64,000 nucleotides of DNA, taken from the NCBI GenBank assembly GCA_963800415.1, contig CAWDBS010000074.1, positions 137,367 to 201,366 of the forward strand. Direction: 5' to 3'. Shown here piece by piece: positions 1 to 9,255 of the stretch; the stretch's first letter is position 1, and each line of letters begins with the position of its first letter. The notes under the pieces were generated by a model that saw only the letters and a program-made list of their open reading frames with translations, made no database searches and was not told where the DNA came from. The translations under genes and the position numbers were made by a program. The DNA comes from Palsa-504 sp963800415. GTDB lineage: Bacteria; Actinomycetota; Actinomycetes; Streptosporangiales; Streptosporangiaceae.

Positions 1-7
1 GACAAAG

Positions 8-1649
8 CTAGCGAATCCGCAGGGCCAGGAAGAAATCCACCTGGTCGTCCAGGCGGGACAGGTCGCGTCCGGTCAGCTCCTCGATCCGCCTGATCCGGTA
101 GCGCACCGTGTTGACGTGCACGTACATCGTGACCGCGCACGCGTTCCACGAACCGGAGCAGGCCAGGAACTCCCGCAGCGTCGGCAGCAGCTCGGCCCGG
201 TGCCGCTCGTCGTAGGCCTGCAGCGGACCGAGCAGGCGCTCGCGGAAGGAGCGCAGCACGCTGGCCGGCACGGTGGCCAGCAGGAGCTCGTGCGATGCCA
301 CCTCGTCGCTGGTGACGACCGAGATGGCCGCGGTGCCGCGGAGAGCGGCGAGCCGTCGCGCGCTGCCGGCCTCGTGCAGCGCGCCGGCCAGCGCGGTCAC
401 GCTCGCGGCCGGCGCGCTGACGCCCACGGTGAGCCGGACCTGGGAGCGGTCGGACTCCAGGACCGGTTGCGCCCGGCGGATCCTGGCCGCGAACTGGTAC
501 GCGGCCGAGGCCGCGTCATCCTGGGCGGCGTCGCCCGCGGCGGCCCCCGCGTCGGCGGCGGCCTGATCGCCGGGGGAAGGGACCAGCATGACTACTTCGT
601 CTCCCAGTGGCGCGACCAGGGCCCCTTCCGCCAGCGGCGCGACCAGTTCCACGGCCAGGTCGCAGCGCCAGCGATCGGCGTTCGGCCCGGCCATCAGGTC
701 CGCCTCCGCGCCCATGGCGGCGACCAGGTAGCGCCCATCGGGAGGCAGTCCGGCCGCGCGCATCAGCGAGGCGATCTCGACCGGCGCGGCGCCCTCGCCG
801 CCGCCGGACGCGAGCATCGTGACGATCGCCTCGGCCAGCTTGCTGTCCCCGGTGCGGGCGGCGTCGAGCCTGGCCCGTTCGAGCGCCACGTCGGCGGCCA
901 GCTCGGCGACGGATTCCCGCAGCTCGTGCGGCCAGTCCTGGTCACGCCCGGCGCAGGCGAGGAACCAGCTGGTCAGCCTGGGCTCGCCGCCCACCCCGAA
1001 CAGCGAGTACTTTCCCGCGCCCGCCCCCGGCGCGCTCACCTCGGTGGCGGCGGGCAGCCGGGCTGGCCTTGAGGTACTCGCACGCCAGCCGGAGCGCCAG
1101 CGCCCGGGGCAGGGACGCGCCGGTCCCCCCTACGACCCGGCCCAGCCCGGTCAGCAGCCAGCATTCGGTGCCGAGCTCGCGGCTCATCAGCCGGAACATC
1201 GCGTCCAGGCCGGCGCCCTCAGCCACCGCGGACAGCAGCAGCCTGCGCCGGCCGAGGACCCGGGTCATCGCGGTCGCCCGGTCCCCGCTCAGCCGCCGTC
1301 CGACCTCGTTGGTGACGGCGGCGAACGAGGTCTCGGCAGGCACCGCGAGCAGCGGGATGCCGTGCCGTCCGCACGCCTGGATCACCTCGGCCGGCACGGT
1401 GCCCAGGGCCTCCCCCGCGCCGAGCACCGAAACTCCCGCCCGGACCAGGGCCGACACGAACCGGTCGGCGTCACCGGGCGCACGGCACCAGATCAGTCCG
1501 GTCAGCACCAGGTCTCCGGACGTGAGGTAACGGCTAGGGTCAGGCAGGTCGGTGGTGTAGACATGCCGGATAGTCCGGTCCATGCCCGCGGCGTCAGTCA
1601 GCAACCTGAGGCCCAGACCAGGCACGTCGAGCAGTTCCCTGACTCGCAC
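8..1649 (-). pseudogene. pucR: PucR-family transcriptional regulator, frameshifted
   Basis: The N-terminal part has the PucR N-terminal domain (starts VRVRELLDVPGLGL) and the C-terminal part, read in a different frame, ends in the PucR helix-turn-helix (MYVHVNTVRYRIRRIEELTG). The two halves meet near 1030-1075, where a single-base indel is needed to join them into a protein of about 545 residues, the usual PucR size. Start chosen at the GTG at 1649, which has GGGAGG 7 nt upstream; a GTG at 1664 is also in frame. It is divergent from uraD-uraH, and PucR proteins commonly control ureide catabolism, so it is the likely regulator of the flanking purine-degradation genes. Whether the frameshift is biological or a sequencing error cannot be told from one sequence. 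Confidence 0.85.
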
Positions 1650-1664
1650 GGAATCACCTCCCAC

Positions 1665-1787
1665 GGTGAAGCGTGCCCGCGCACCTTAACCGGCCAGTGT
1701 TTAGCGAAAGCTACAAACGGCCTGAGTCAGGTTACCGGTGATCGTGATTCAGCGGCAGGTGGCTACCGGGTGTCCGCCAGGACCTGA
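1665..1787. promoter_or_regulatory. Divergent promoter region pucR / uraD
   Basis: Short non-coding gap between the divergent pucR and uraD genes. It holds an imperfect palindrome at 1700-1717 (TTTAGC, GAAA spacer, GCTACAAA) and an ACCGGT core near 1734. Both promoters and a regulator site must fit here, so one of these is a candidate PucR operator. This is inference from position only. Confidence 0.35.
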
Positions 1788-2314
1788 TTGGATATCCGCG
1801 TGACGAACCTGAGCCCGCAGGCGTCTGCGTCCGAGACCCTGAATTCCTTCAACGCCGCCCTGCCGCGGGACGCCAAGCAGGCCGTCTTCGGCTGCTGCGC
1901 CTCCAGGGCCTTCGCGGAGGCGATCGCCGGCGGCCGTCCCTACCCGGACCGGGCCGCGCTGATGGCCGCGGTCGACGCCGCGATCGAGGCCTTGAGCTGG
2001 GACGATATCGTCGAGAGCATGAACGGGCATCCGCGCATCGGCGACCGTGCCGCCAGCAGCGGGATGTCGGCGGCGGAGCAGTCGGGTGCCGCTGCGGCCA
2101 GCGATGAGGTGCGGCGGGGCCTGGCGGACGGCAACCTGGCCTACGAGCGGCGCTTCGGTCATATCTTCCTGATCTGCGCCAGCGGCCTTTCCGGCCAGGA
2201 GATGCTGGCACAGCTGCGGGCCAGGCTGCGGAACGATCAGGATGCCGAACGGGCCGTGGTACGCGCCGAGCTGAGGAAGATAACCCGGCTGCGGATGACG
2301 AAGCAGCTGAACCT

Positions 2315-2318
<4 letters not shown>
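1788..2318 (+). CDS. uraD: 2-oxo-4-hydroxy-4-carboxy-5-ureidoimidazoline decarboxylase
   Basis: OHCU decarboxylase, which converts OHCU to S-allantoin after uric acid oxidation and HIU hydrolysis. The family hallmark HPRIGD, carrying the catalytic histidine, lies near residue 85, followed by the SAAEQSGA segment typical of the family; 176 residues is the normal size. The start is a TTG with AGGA 5 nt upstream; a GTG at 1800 is an alternative. Its stop overlaps the GTG start of uraH by 4 bp, so the two consecutive steps are translationally coupled. No uricase gene is visible in the window. Confidence 0.93.
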
Positions 2319-2656
<338 letters not shown>

Positions 2657-2660
2657 TCAG

Positions 2661-2975
2661 CTAGCCGCCGGCCATCGCGCCGACGATCAGGTACGGTTCG
2701 GCGCCGGCTGCGACGGCTGCGGGCAGCGGGGCGTCCGGCTGCTCGTGCGACAGGTCCTCCTCGCAGGCGAAGAACCTGACGAACGCCCGCCGCTTCCCGG
2801 TCTGCTGGTCGCGGATGGTGCCGCGCAGCATCGGGTACCTGGCCTCCAGCGCGTCGAGCACCGAGCACTGGGTGACCTGGCCGGTGACCTGGAGTTCCAC
2901 CTCACCGTCCACGCGGGCCAGCGTCCGCAGGTGCGCGGGCAGCGCCACCCGGATCACGTCAGCGTCCCCGGTCAT
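2661..2975 (-). CDS. MoaD/ThiS-family ubiquitin-like sulfur carrier protein
   Basis: A 104-residue beta-grasp protein ending in Gly-Gly (IVGAMAGG then stop), the thiocarboxylate-forming terminus of MoaD/ThiS carriers. The body (VIRVALPAHLRTLARVDGEV, then DALEARYPMLRGTIRD) fits the ubiquitin-like fold. Its ATG overlaps the TGA of the BNR-repeat gene (ATGA), so the two are translationally coupled. Possible roles are molybdopterin sulfur carriage (purine catabolism uses molybdo-enzymes) or a dedicated sulfur donor or protein modifier. The family assignment is firm; the physiological role is not established by the sequence. Confidence 0.85.
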   Translation of the reverse strand: MTGDADVIRVALPAHLRTLARVDGEVELQVTGQVTQCSVLDALEARYPMLRGTIRDQQTGKRRAFVRFFACEEDLSHEQPDAPLPAAVAAGAEPYLIVGAMAGG

Positions 2976-4087
2976 GGAAGCGTCTGCACCTCCACCGACA
3001 GCACGGCGGGCAGGTCGCGTACGATCGGCTCCCAGCTGTCTCCGGAGTCGGCCGAGGCGTACACCTGGCCCCCCGTGGTGCCGAAGTAGATCCCGCAGGA
3101 GTCCAGGGAGTCGACGGCCATCGCGTCGCGGAGCACGTTCACGTAGCAGTGCTCCTGCGGCAGGCCCTTGGTGAGCGGCTCCCACTCGTCCCCGCCGGTG
3201 CGGCTGCGGTAGACGCGCAGCTTCCCCTCCGGCGGGAAATGGTGCGAGTCGCTGGTGATGGGCACCACGTAGACGGTCTCCGGCTCGTGCGCGTGCACGT
3301 CGATCGGGAAGCCGAAGTCGGTCGGCAGGTCGCCGCTGACCTCATGCCAGGACTCCCCGGCGTCGTCGCTGCGCATCACGTCCCAGTGCTTCTGCATGTA
3401 CAGCACGGACGGGCGCGACGGGTGCATCGCCAGGCGGTGCACGCAGTGGCCGACCTCGGCACCGGGATCCGGGATCCCCTCGGAGCGCAGGCCGCGGTTC
3501 ACCGGCCGCCACGTCTCGCCGGCGTCATCGGACCGGAACGCGCCCGCGGCCGAGATGGCCGTGAAGATCCGCCCGGGCGAGGACGGGTCCAGGATGATCG
3601 TGTGCAGGCACATCCCGCCCGCCCCCGGCTGCCACGACGGCCCGGACTCATGGCCGCGCAGACCGGGCAGTTCCTGCCAGTGCTTTCCGCCGTCGGTCGA
3701 GCGGAACAGCCCGGCGTCCTCCACCCCGGCGTAGACGGTATCCGGGTCGTCCAGCGACGGTTCCAGGTGCCAGACCCGGGCGAACTCCCACGGGTGCGGC
3801 GTGCCGTCGTACCACTGGTGCGTGCCGGTTTCGCCCTGGTAGCTGAAGTCGTTGCCGACCGGCTCCCAGGTCGCCCCGCCATCGTCGGACCGCTGGATCA
3901 CCTGGCCGAACCAGCCGCTGGACTGCGACGCGTACAGCCGGTCCTGATCGGCGGGCGATCCCTTGACGTGGTAGATCTCCCAGCCGGCAAAATGCGGCCC
4001 GCTGACGTCCCACTTCTCGCGCTTCCCGTCCGAACTAAGCACGAACGCGCCCTTGCGCGTTCCCACGAGTACTCGTACGCCACTCAT
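2972..4087 (-). CDS. WD40/YVTN/BNR-repeat beta-propeller protein
   Basis: About 371 residues of repeated BNR/Asp-box motifs (RSDDGGATWEPV, RSTDGGKHWQEL, RSDDAGETWRPV, RSDDAGESWHEV, ASADSGDSWEPI), giving a multi-bladed propeller of the sialidase-like/photosystem stability factor type. No signal peptide or membrane segment is seen, so it is probably cytosolic. The start is placed at 4087, where ATG is preceded by GGAAGGGG; an upstream in-frame start at 4117 lacks this. It is followed with an ATGA overlap by the MoaD/ThiS-like gene. The substrate is unknown; annotation as sialidase would be overreach, because the Asp-box repeat alone does not indicate glycosidase activity. Confidence 0.85.
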   Translation of the reverse strand: MSGVRVLVGTRKGAFVLSSDGKREKWDVSGPHFAGWEIYHVKGSPADQDRLYASQSSGWFGQVIQRSDDGGATWEPVGNDFSYQGETGTHQWYDGTPHPWEFARVWHLEPSLDDPDTVYAGVEDAGLFRSTDGGKHWQELPGLRGHESGPSWQPGAGGMCLHTIILDPSSPGRIFTAISAAGAFRSDDAGETWRPVNRGLRSEGIPDPGAEVGHCVHRLAMHPSRPSVLYMQKHWDVMRSDDAGESWHEVSGDLPTDFGFPIDVHAHEPETVYVVPITSDSHHFPPEGKLRVYRSRTGGDEWEPLTKGLPQEHCYVNVLRDAMAVDSLDSCGIYFGTTGGQVYASADSGDSWEPIVRDLPAVLSVEVQTLP

Positions 4088-4249
4088 CGGCAACCCCTTC
4101 CGGAGGCGAACTGACACAATTCTGCGCCGTTCCGACGACGAGCGGCCCGCGAAATCATCGGTAAATCGAAATTAGCAACCAATGCTTGCGGAAGGAAATT
4201 GATAATTGCCACACGCTGTCCGCGAATTCCCGTTCCAGAGCGGCCGCTA

Positions 4250-4344
4250 CTGGACGCCCGGAGTGCGTGTGCCCCCGGGTACCCAAGAACGTACCCGGGG
4301 GCACACCGACATCGTGGCCGGTGCTGGATGCCCGGAGTGGGTGT
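4250..4344. repeat. Inverted repeat flanked by 21-bp direct repeats upstream of allB
   Basis: A perfect 16-bp inverted repeat (GTGTGCCCCCGGGTAC, 4267-4282, and its complement at 4291-4306, 8-nt loop) is overlapped on the left by a 21-bp motif at 4250-4270 whose near copy (two mismatches) occurs at 4324-4344. No T-tract follows, so it is not a simple intrinsic terminator. It lies in the roughly 460-bp non-coding gap (4088-4550) between the divergent BNR gene and allB; the rest of the gap holds a short purine-rich repeat (GGAGCGACGA twice, from about 4388) and no gene. Confidence 0.8.
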
Positions 4345-4550
4345 CCCCCTCCCGCGAGCCAAAGGGGCGCACTGGCGACCGGACTGAGGAGCGACGAAGG
4401 AGCGACGAGGGAAGGAGCCGGCCGTGAAGGGGATGGGGAGGTGGGCGGGGCGGAGGCGAGCGGGAAGATAGAGCCTGTGCGTACATACGGACCCGGCAAG
4501 ATGGGCGACGAGCTTCGGCTGGAGAGCCGGCCAGGCGGAAACGAGGTCCC

Positions 4551-5885
4551 GTGGTGTATGACCTGGTAGTCCGGTCCCGGCGGGCGGTGCTGCCAGACGG
4601 CACGCGAGCGGCGGCCATCGCGGTCAGCGGCCCGGCCATCGCGGCCATCGAGGACTACGACACGCGGCTGCAGGCCGGCCGCGACGTCGACCTCGGCGAC
4701 CTGGCGCTGCTGCCTGGCCTGGTCGACACGCACGTGCATGTCAACGAGCCGGGCCGGACCGAGTGGGAAGGGTTCGCCACCGCCACCCGCGCGGCCGCGG
4801 CCGGCGGGGTGACCACGATCTGCGACATGCCGCTCAACTCGCTGCCGCCCACCACGACGGTGGCGGCGCTCGAGCACAAGCGCGCGGCGGCGGCCGGGAA
4901 ATGCCGGGTCGACGTGGCGTTCTGGGGCGGTGCGGTACCCGGCAACGAGGCCTCGCTGCGGCCGCTGCACGAGGCTGGGGTGGTCGGGTTCAAGTGCTTC
5001 CTGCTGGACTCCGGGGTGCCCGAGTTCCCGCCGCTGGAGGTGGCAGAACTTCGGTCTGTGCTCGGCTCGCTGGCCAAGGTGGACGCGCTGCTGATCGCGC
5101 ACGCCGAGGACGCGGCGGAGATCAAGGACATGGGGTCGGCGTCCGTCCGGGATTTCGGCTCGTTCGTGGCGTCCAGGCCGCCGGCCGCGGAGCGCCGCGC
5201 GATCGAGAAGGTGATCTCGGCCGCGGCCGCCACCGGGGCGCGGGCGCACATCGTGCACCTGTCCGCGGCCGAGTGCGTGGCCATGATCGCGGGCGCGAAG
5301 GCGGCGGGCATCCGGCTGACCGCCGAGACCTGCCCGCACTACCTGTACTTCGCGGCCGAGCAGGTGCCTGATGGCGCCACCGAGTTCAAGTCCTGCCCGC
5401 CGATCAGGGATTCGGTCAACCGGGAAGCGCTGTGGCGCGGCCTGGAGGCGGGCGTGATCGACTGCGTGGTATCGGATCATTCGCCCTGCCCGCCCGAGCT
5501 GAAGTCCTCCGGATCGGGAGACTTCGGCGCCGCCTGGGGCGGCATCGCCTCGCTCCAGCTCAGCCTGTCCGCGGTGTGGACCGTCGCGCGGCGGCGCGGC
5601 CGGACGCTGGACGACATGGCCCGGTGGATGGCGTCGGCCCCGGCCGCGCTGGCCGGCCTGCCGGCCAAGGGGCGGCTGGTGATCGGCGGCGACGCCGACC
5701 TGGTGGCCTTCGACCCCGACGAGGCATACGTCGTGGACGTCACCCGCCTCCATCACCGGCACCCGGTCACCCCGTACGCAGGGCGCACGCTGACCGGTCG
5801 CGTGAGGCAGACGTGGCTGCGCGGTACGCCGCTGCTTGAAGGTGATAGTGAAGCGCCAGTTGGGCGACTGCTAAAACGGGGATGA
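4551..5885 (+). CDS. allB: Allantoinase
   Basis: Cyclic amidohydrolase (444 residues) opening allantoin to allantoate. Metal-site landmarks are present: DTHVHVNEPGRTEWEGF with the HxH pair near residue 60, the carboxylated-lysine region GFKCFLL, HAED, VHLSAAEC and SDHSPCPPEL supplying the later His and Asp ligands. The AETCPHYL segment is typical of allantoinases and dihydropyrimidinases; the surrounding operon decides for allantoinase. GTG start with GAGG 5 nt upstream. Allantoicase follows 7 nt downstream on the same strand, giving consecutive pathway steps in order. Confidence 0.95.
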   Translation: MVYDLVVRSRRAVLPDGTRAAAIAVSGPAIAAIEDYDTRLQAGRDVDLGDLALLPGLVDTHVHVNEPGRTEWEGFATATRAAAAGGVTTICDMPLNSLPPTTTVAALEHKRAAAAGKCRVDVAFWGGAVPGNEASLRPLHEAGVVGFKCFLLDSGVPEFPPLEVAELRSVLGSLAKVDALLIAHAEDAAEIKDMGSASVRDFGSFVASRPPAAERRAIEKVISAAAATGARAHIVHLSAAECVAMIAGAKAAGIRLTAETCPHYLYFAAEQVPDGATEFKSCPPIRDSVNREALWRGLEAGVIDCVVSDHSPCPPELKSSGSGDFGAAWGGIASLQLSLSAVWTVARRRGRTLDDMARWMASAPAALAGLPAKGRLVIGGDADLVAFDPDEAYVVDVTRLHHRHPVTPYAGRTLTGRVRQTWLRGTPLLEGDSEAPVGRLLKRG

Positions 5886-5892
5886 ACCGGAT

Positions 5893-6936
5893 ATGGATGA
5901 GCAGCTACCTCCCGACTTGCTCCGGCTGCGCGGATCCGTCGTGGCGGCCAGCGACGAGTTCTTCGCCGCGAAGGAGAACCTGATCAAGCCGACCGCGCCG
6001 GTCTTCGTGCCCGATACGTTCGGCGCCAAAGGGCAGGTGTACGACGGATGGGAAACGAGACGCCGGCGCGGGCCCGGCGGGACGCTGCCGGAGCGCGCGG
6101 CCCGCGACTGGGTGATCGTCAGGCTCGGCGTGCCGGGAGTGGTGCGCTCCATCGTGGTCGACACCACGTTCTTTACCGGCAATTACCCGCAGGCGTGTTC
6201 GGCGGACGGGTGCTCGGTGACCGGGTACCCCGCGTTCGAGGAGATCGCCGGGGACTCCGAGGCCGTGACCTGGCAGGAGATCGTCCCGCGCGTGCTGGTG
6301 ACCGGCGACGCCCGGCATGAGTTCAAGGTCAGCTCCGGGCGCAGGCTCACCCACGTGCGGCTGAACATCTTCCCTGACGGCGGCGTGGCCCGGCTGCATG
6401 TGCACGGTGACGTGGTGCCGGATCCGGCCCTGCTCGAGGGCCTGACCGTCGACCTCGCCGCGCTGGAGAACGGCGCGGACGTGGCGGCCAGCAGTGACCA
6501 GAACTCCTATTCCGCGCCGCGCAACGTCATCTCCCCCGGTCTGTCCCGCGTGATGGGTGAGGGCTGGGAAACCCGCAGGCGCCGCAGGCCCGGAAATGAG
6601 TGGCTGGTCATCCGGCTGGCCGGGCGGGGCGTCATCGACCTCGCGGAGATCGACACATCCTGGTACCGGGGCAACCAGCCAGACACCGCATCGCTGCAGA
6701 CGCTGGACGCCACCACCGGCGCCTCGCTCCGCGACAAGTCCGCCTGGCGCGAGCTGCTGCCGCCGGTCAGGCTGCTGCCGGATACCCCGCACCGGTTCCG
6801 CGTGACCGGGCCGCCGGCCACGCACGTACGGCTGAACATCTTCCCGGACGGCGGCGTGGCCCGGCTGCGGCTGTACGGATCGCTGACCGACGACGGCCTC
6901 GCGGCCGTCCGGCGCCGCTGGGATGAAACCGCCTGA
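5893..6936 (+). CDS. alc: Allantoicase
   Basis: Allantoate amidinohydrolase (347 residues) producing ureidoglycolate and urea. It shows the internal duplication expected of the family: each half carries GWETRRRR and a THVRLNIFPDGGVARL segment (near residues 55 and 155, and again near 225 and 310). ATG start 7 nt after the allB stop. With uraH, uraD and allB it completes the path from hydroxyisourate to ureidoglycolate within the window; ureidoglycolate lyase is not seen. Confidence 0.95.
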   Translation: MDEQLPPDLLRLRGSVVAASDEFFAAKENLIKPTAPVFVPDTFGAKGQVYDGWETRRRRGPGGTLPERAARDWVIVRLGVPGVVRSIVVDTTFFTGNYPQACSADGCSVTGYPAFEEIAGDSEAVTWQEIVPRVLVTGDARHEFKVSSGRRLTHVRLNIFPDGGVARLHVHGDVVPDPALLEGLTVDLAALENGADVAASSDQNSYSAPRNVISPGLSRVMGEGWETRRRRRPGNEWLVIRLAGRGVIDLAEIDTSWYRGNQPDTASLQTLDATTGASLRDKSAWRELLPPVRLLPDTPHRFRVTGPPATHVRLNIFPDGGVARLRLYGSLTDDGLAAVRRRWDETA

Positions 6937-6981
6937 CCCGTATCACATGACGAGAATGCTCTGGCATGATCTCATTTCCTG

Positions 6982-8109
6982 ATGAGCCACGTGGTGGTCG
7001 CGCCGGACAAGTTCAAGGGAACGCTCACCGCCGCCCAGGTGGCCGCGCACGTGGCCGCCGGGCTCGGCCGGGCCAGCCCTGGACTGAAGACCGTCCAGGT
7101 CCCGGTCGCCGACGGCGGTGACGGCACCGTCGAGGCGGCCGAGGCCGCCGGGTACCGCCGCGTCGAGATCGGGGTCCGCGGGCCGACCGGCAAGCCCGTG
7201 ACCGCCTCGATCGCCGTGGGCGACGGGACCGCCATCATCGAGTCGGCGCAGGCTTGCGGGCTGACCAGGCTGCCCGGCGGCACGCCCGCCCCGCTGACCG
7301 CGACCAGCCGTGGCGTCGGGGAGCTCATCCTCGCCGCGGTCCGGATGCGCGCGAAGCGGATCGTGCTCGGCCTCGGCGGCGTCGCCTGCACCGATGGCGG
7401 CGCGGGCCTGGTCACCGCGCTCGGCGGCAGGCTCCTGGACTCCTCGGGGGCCGAACTCCCGCCGGGCGGGGCGGCGCTGGCCCGGCTGGACCGCGTCGAT
7501 GCCTCCCGGCTCAGGGACCTGTCCGGCACCGAGGTCATCGCGGCTACCGACGTGGACAACCCGCTTCTCGGGCCGCGCGGCGCCGCCGCGGTCTACGGGC
7601 CGCAGAAGGGCGCGTCCGGACAAGACGTGGCGTGCCTGGAGCAGGGTCTCGCGCGCTGGGCGGAGGTGGCCGAGCAGTCGTTCGGCTTCGTCCAGCGGGC
7701 CGAGCCCGGCGCCGGCGCGGCGGGCGGCCTCGGCTTTGCGGCGCTGGGCTTCCTCGGCGCCACCATGCAGCCGGGCATCGAGCTGATGCTGGACCTGCTC
7801 TCGTTCACCGGTCAGCTGTCCGGCGCGCGCCTGGTCATCACCGGCGAGGGCGCGCTCGACGTCCAGACGCTGCACGGCAAGGCCCCGGCCGGGGTGGCCC
7901 GCGCGACCGCCACGGCCGCGCCGGGCCTGCCGGTGGTGGCGGTGGCCGGCGTGTGCTCGCTGACCCCCGACCAGCTACGCTCGGCGGGCATCGCGCGCGC
8001 TTACGCGCTCACCGACATCGAGCCCGACCTCGCTCGCTGTCTCGAGCAGGGCGGCCCCCTGCTCGAGGAGCTGGCCGGGCACATCGCCCGCGACTGGCTC
8101 GCGCCCTGA
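6982..8109 (+). CDS. glxK: Glycerate kinase
   Basis: Glycerate 2-kinase family (375 residues), phosphorylating glycerate formed from glyoxylate via tartronate semialdehyde, the carbon exit from allantoin breakdown. Landmarks: N-terminal VVVAPDKFKGTLTA, GLGGVACTDGGAGLVTALG near residue 130, and the ITGEGALDVQTLHGKAP segment near residue 285. It lies 45 nt after alc on the same strand and ends convergent with the glycosyltransferase gene. No strong ribosome-binding site precedes the ATG. Glyoxylate carboligase and tartronate semialdehyde reductase are not present here. Confidence 0.93.
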   Translation: MSHVVVAPDKFKGTLTAAQVAAHVAAGLGRASPGLKTVQVPVADGGDGTVEAAEAAGYRRVEIGVRGPTGKPVTASIAVGDGTAIIESAQACGLTRLPGGTPAPLTATSRGVGELILAAVRMRAKRIVLGLGGVACTDGGAGLVTALGGRLLDSSGAELPPGGAALARLDRVDASRLRDLSGTEVIAATDVDNPLLGPRGAAAVYGPQKGASGQDVACLEQGLARWAEVAEQSFGFVQRAEPGAGAAGGLGFAALGFLGATMQPGIELMLDLLSFTGQLSGARLVITGEGALDVQTLHGKAPAGVARATATAAPGLPVVAVAGVCSLTPDQLRSAGIARAYALTDIEPDLARCLEQGGPLLEELAGHIARDWLAP

Positions 8110-8130
8110 CCGCACCGCGGCGGCGGGGAG

Positions 8131-9255
8131 CTAACGGCGGGCCCGGATAACGAAGTCGTATTCGGCCAGGGCGGCGGTCACGGCGTCGTCCTCGCCCGGC
8201 AGGGCGTGCCCCCGGGCCGCGGCGGCCTGGCGCAGCCGGGCGGCCAGCGCCGGGTCGGTGAGCACCGAGCGCACCGCGTCGGCCAGCCGCCTCGCGTCGC
8301 CGGCCGGGACGAGCAGCGCGGCGTCCTCGCCGGTGAGTCCCGGCGTGCCGCCGGCCCGGGTGGCCACGATGGGGACCCCGGCGCGCAGCGCTTCCTGCAG
8401 GATGAGCGGCTGGCCTTCCCACACGCTGGGCAGCGCGAACACGGCGGCGGCGGCCAGCAGGGCCGGCACGTCGTCGCGGTGCCCGGGGAACCGCGCGTCG
8501 AGCCGGAGCGCGGCGGCCCGGGCCTTGAGTTCGGCCTCGAGCGGCCCTTCGCCGGCGATGACCAGGAGCGGCTCGGGCTGCACATCACGCCACAGGGCCG
8601 CCGCCTCCAGGAGGGTGCCGAACCCCTTCTGGGGTGCCAGCCGGCCCGCCGCGAGCACGAGGGGGCGGCCCGGCGCCGGGTCGCCGGGCAGCGGCCGGGC
8701 CGCGCGGGTTTCCGCCGACGCGGCCGACGCGGGGACGGCGGCGTGGCCGACCCGGCGGGCCCTGGCCGCACGCATCCGTTCTTCCAGGTCCGGCGATACG
8801 CAGAGCACCAAGTCGGCGGTGCGGGCGACGGTCAGCTCGAGCACGCGGTAGATCGCGCCGGTGACGCCGCCGGCGGGGGGGGCGTTGTGCACGGTGACCA
8901 CGAGCGGGGGCCGCGGCTGGTAGGCGGTGGACCGGACGAACGCCAGCGCGATCGCGGTGAGCGCGCCGGCCCGCAGGCCGTGTGCGTGCACCACGTCCGG
9001 CCGCCAGGCTGCGATCAGCCGGCGCAGCCGCCTGATCGCGCGCAGGTCGCCGCGGACGCGCGGGCGCTCCGCGATCTCGACCGGGGTAAATGAGACCTGG
9101 CCGCGGGCGATGGCGCTGAACGCGAAGTCGAGGTCGGTCTGCCCGGGGCCGAACACCTCGGCCGGCACGCCCCGCGCGGCGCACCCGGCCGCCAGCATCC
9201 GGACGTGCCGGGCGGTGCCGCCGGTGCTGGTGCCCAGCACGAACGCGACCTTCAT
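8131..9255 (-). CDS. Glycosyltransferase family 4 (GT-B)
   Basis: A 374-residue GT-B glycosyltransferase: N-terminal VAFVLGTSTGGTARHVRMLA, DVVHAHGLRAG in the first Rossmann domain, and the C-terminal donor-site signature LVLAAGRLAPQKG with PSVWEGQPLILQEALRAG. The start is the ATG at 9255, which overlaps the murJ stop (ATGA). An open frame extends far upstream through murJ but is only a shadow of that gene. Sitting behind the lipid-II flippase gene, it may glycosylate a cell-envelope lipid or polymer; sugar donor and acceptor are unknown. Confidence 0.88.
   Translation of the reverse strand: MKVAFVLGTSTGGTARHVRMLAAGCAARGVPAEVFGPGQTDLDFAFSAIARGQVSFTPVEIAERPRVRGDLRAIRRLRRLIAAWRPDVVHAHGLRAGALTAIALAFVRSTAYQPRPPLVVTVHNAPPAGGVTGAIYRVLELTVARTADLVLCVSPDLEERMRAARARRVGHAAVPASAASAETRAARPLPGDPAPGRPLVLAAGRLAPQKGFGTLLEAAALWRDVQPEPLLVIAGEGPLEAELKARAAALRLDARFPGHRDDVPALLAAAAVFALPSVWEGQPLILQEALRAGVPIVATRAGGTPGLTGEDAALLVPAGDARRLADAVRSVLTDPALAARLRQAAAARGHALPGEDDAVTAALAEYDFVIRARR

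Noticed and set aside
116..1072. Long plus-strand open frame over pucR
   Set aside because: Low-complexity Arg/Gly/Gln translation without domain features; pucR motifs are on the minus strand.
2972..4087. Naming the BNR-repeat protein a sialidase
   Set aside because: Asp-box repeats occur in many non-enzymatic propellers, and no signal peptide or sialidase Arg triad could be identified.
4155..5762. A 535-residue minus-strand open frame over the allantoinase gene
   Set aside because: It is Arg/Gly/Pro/His-rich with no family resemblance and is the antisense shadow of allB, which has all family motifs.
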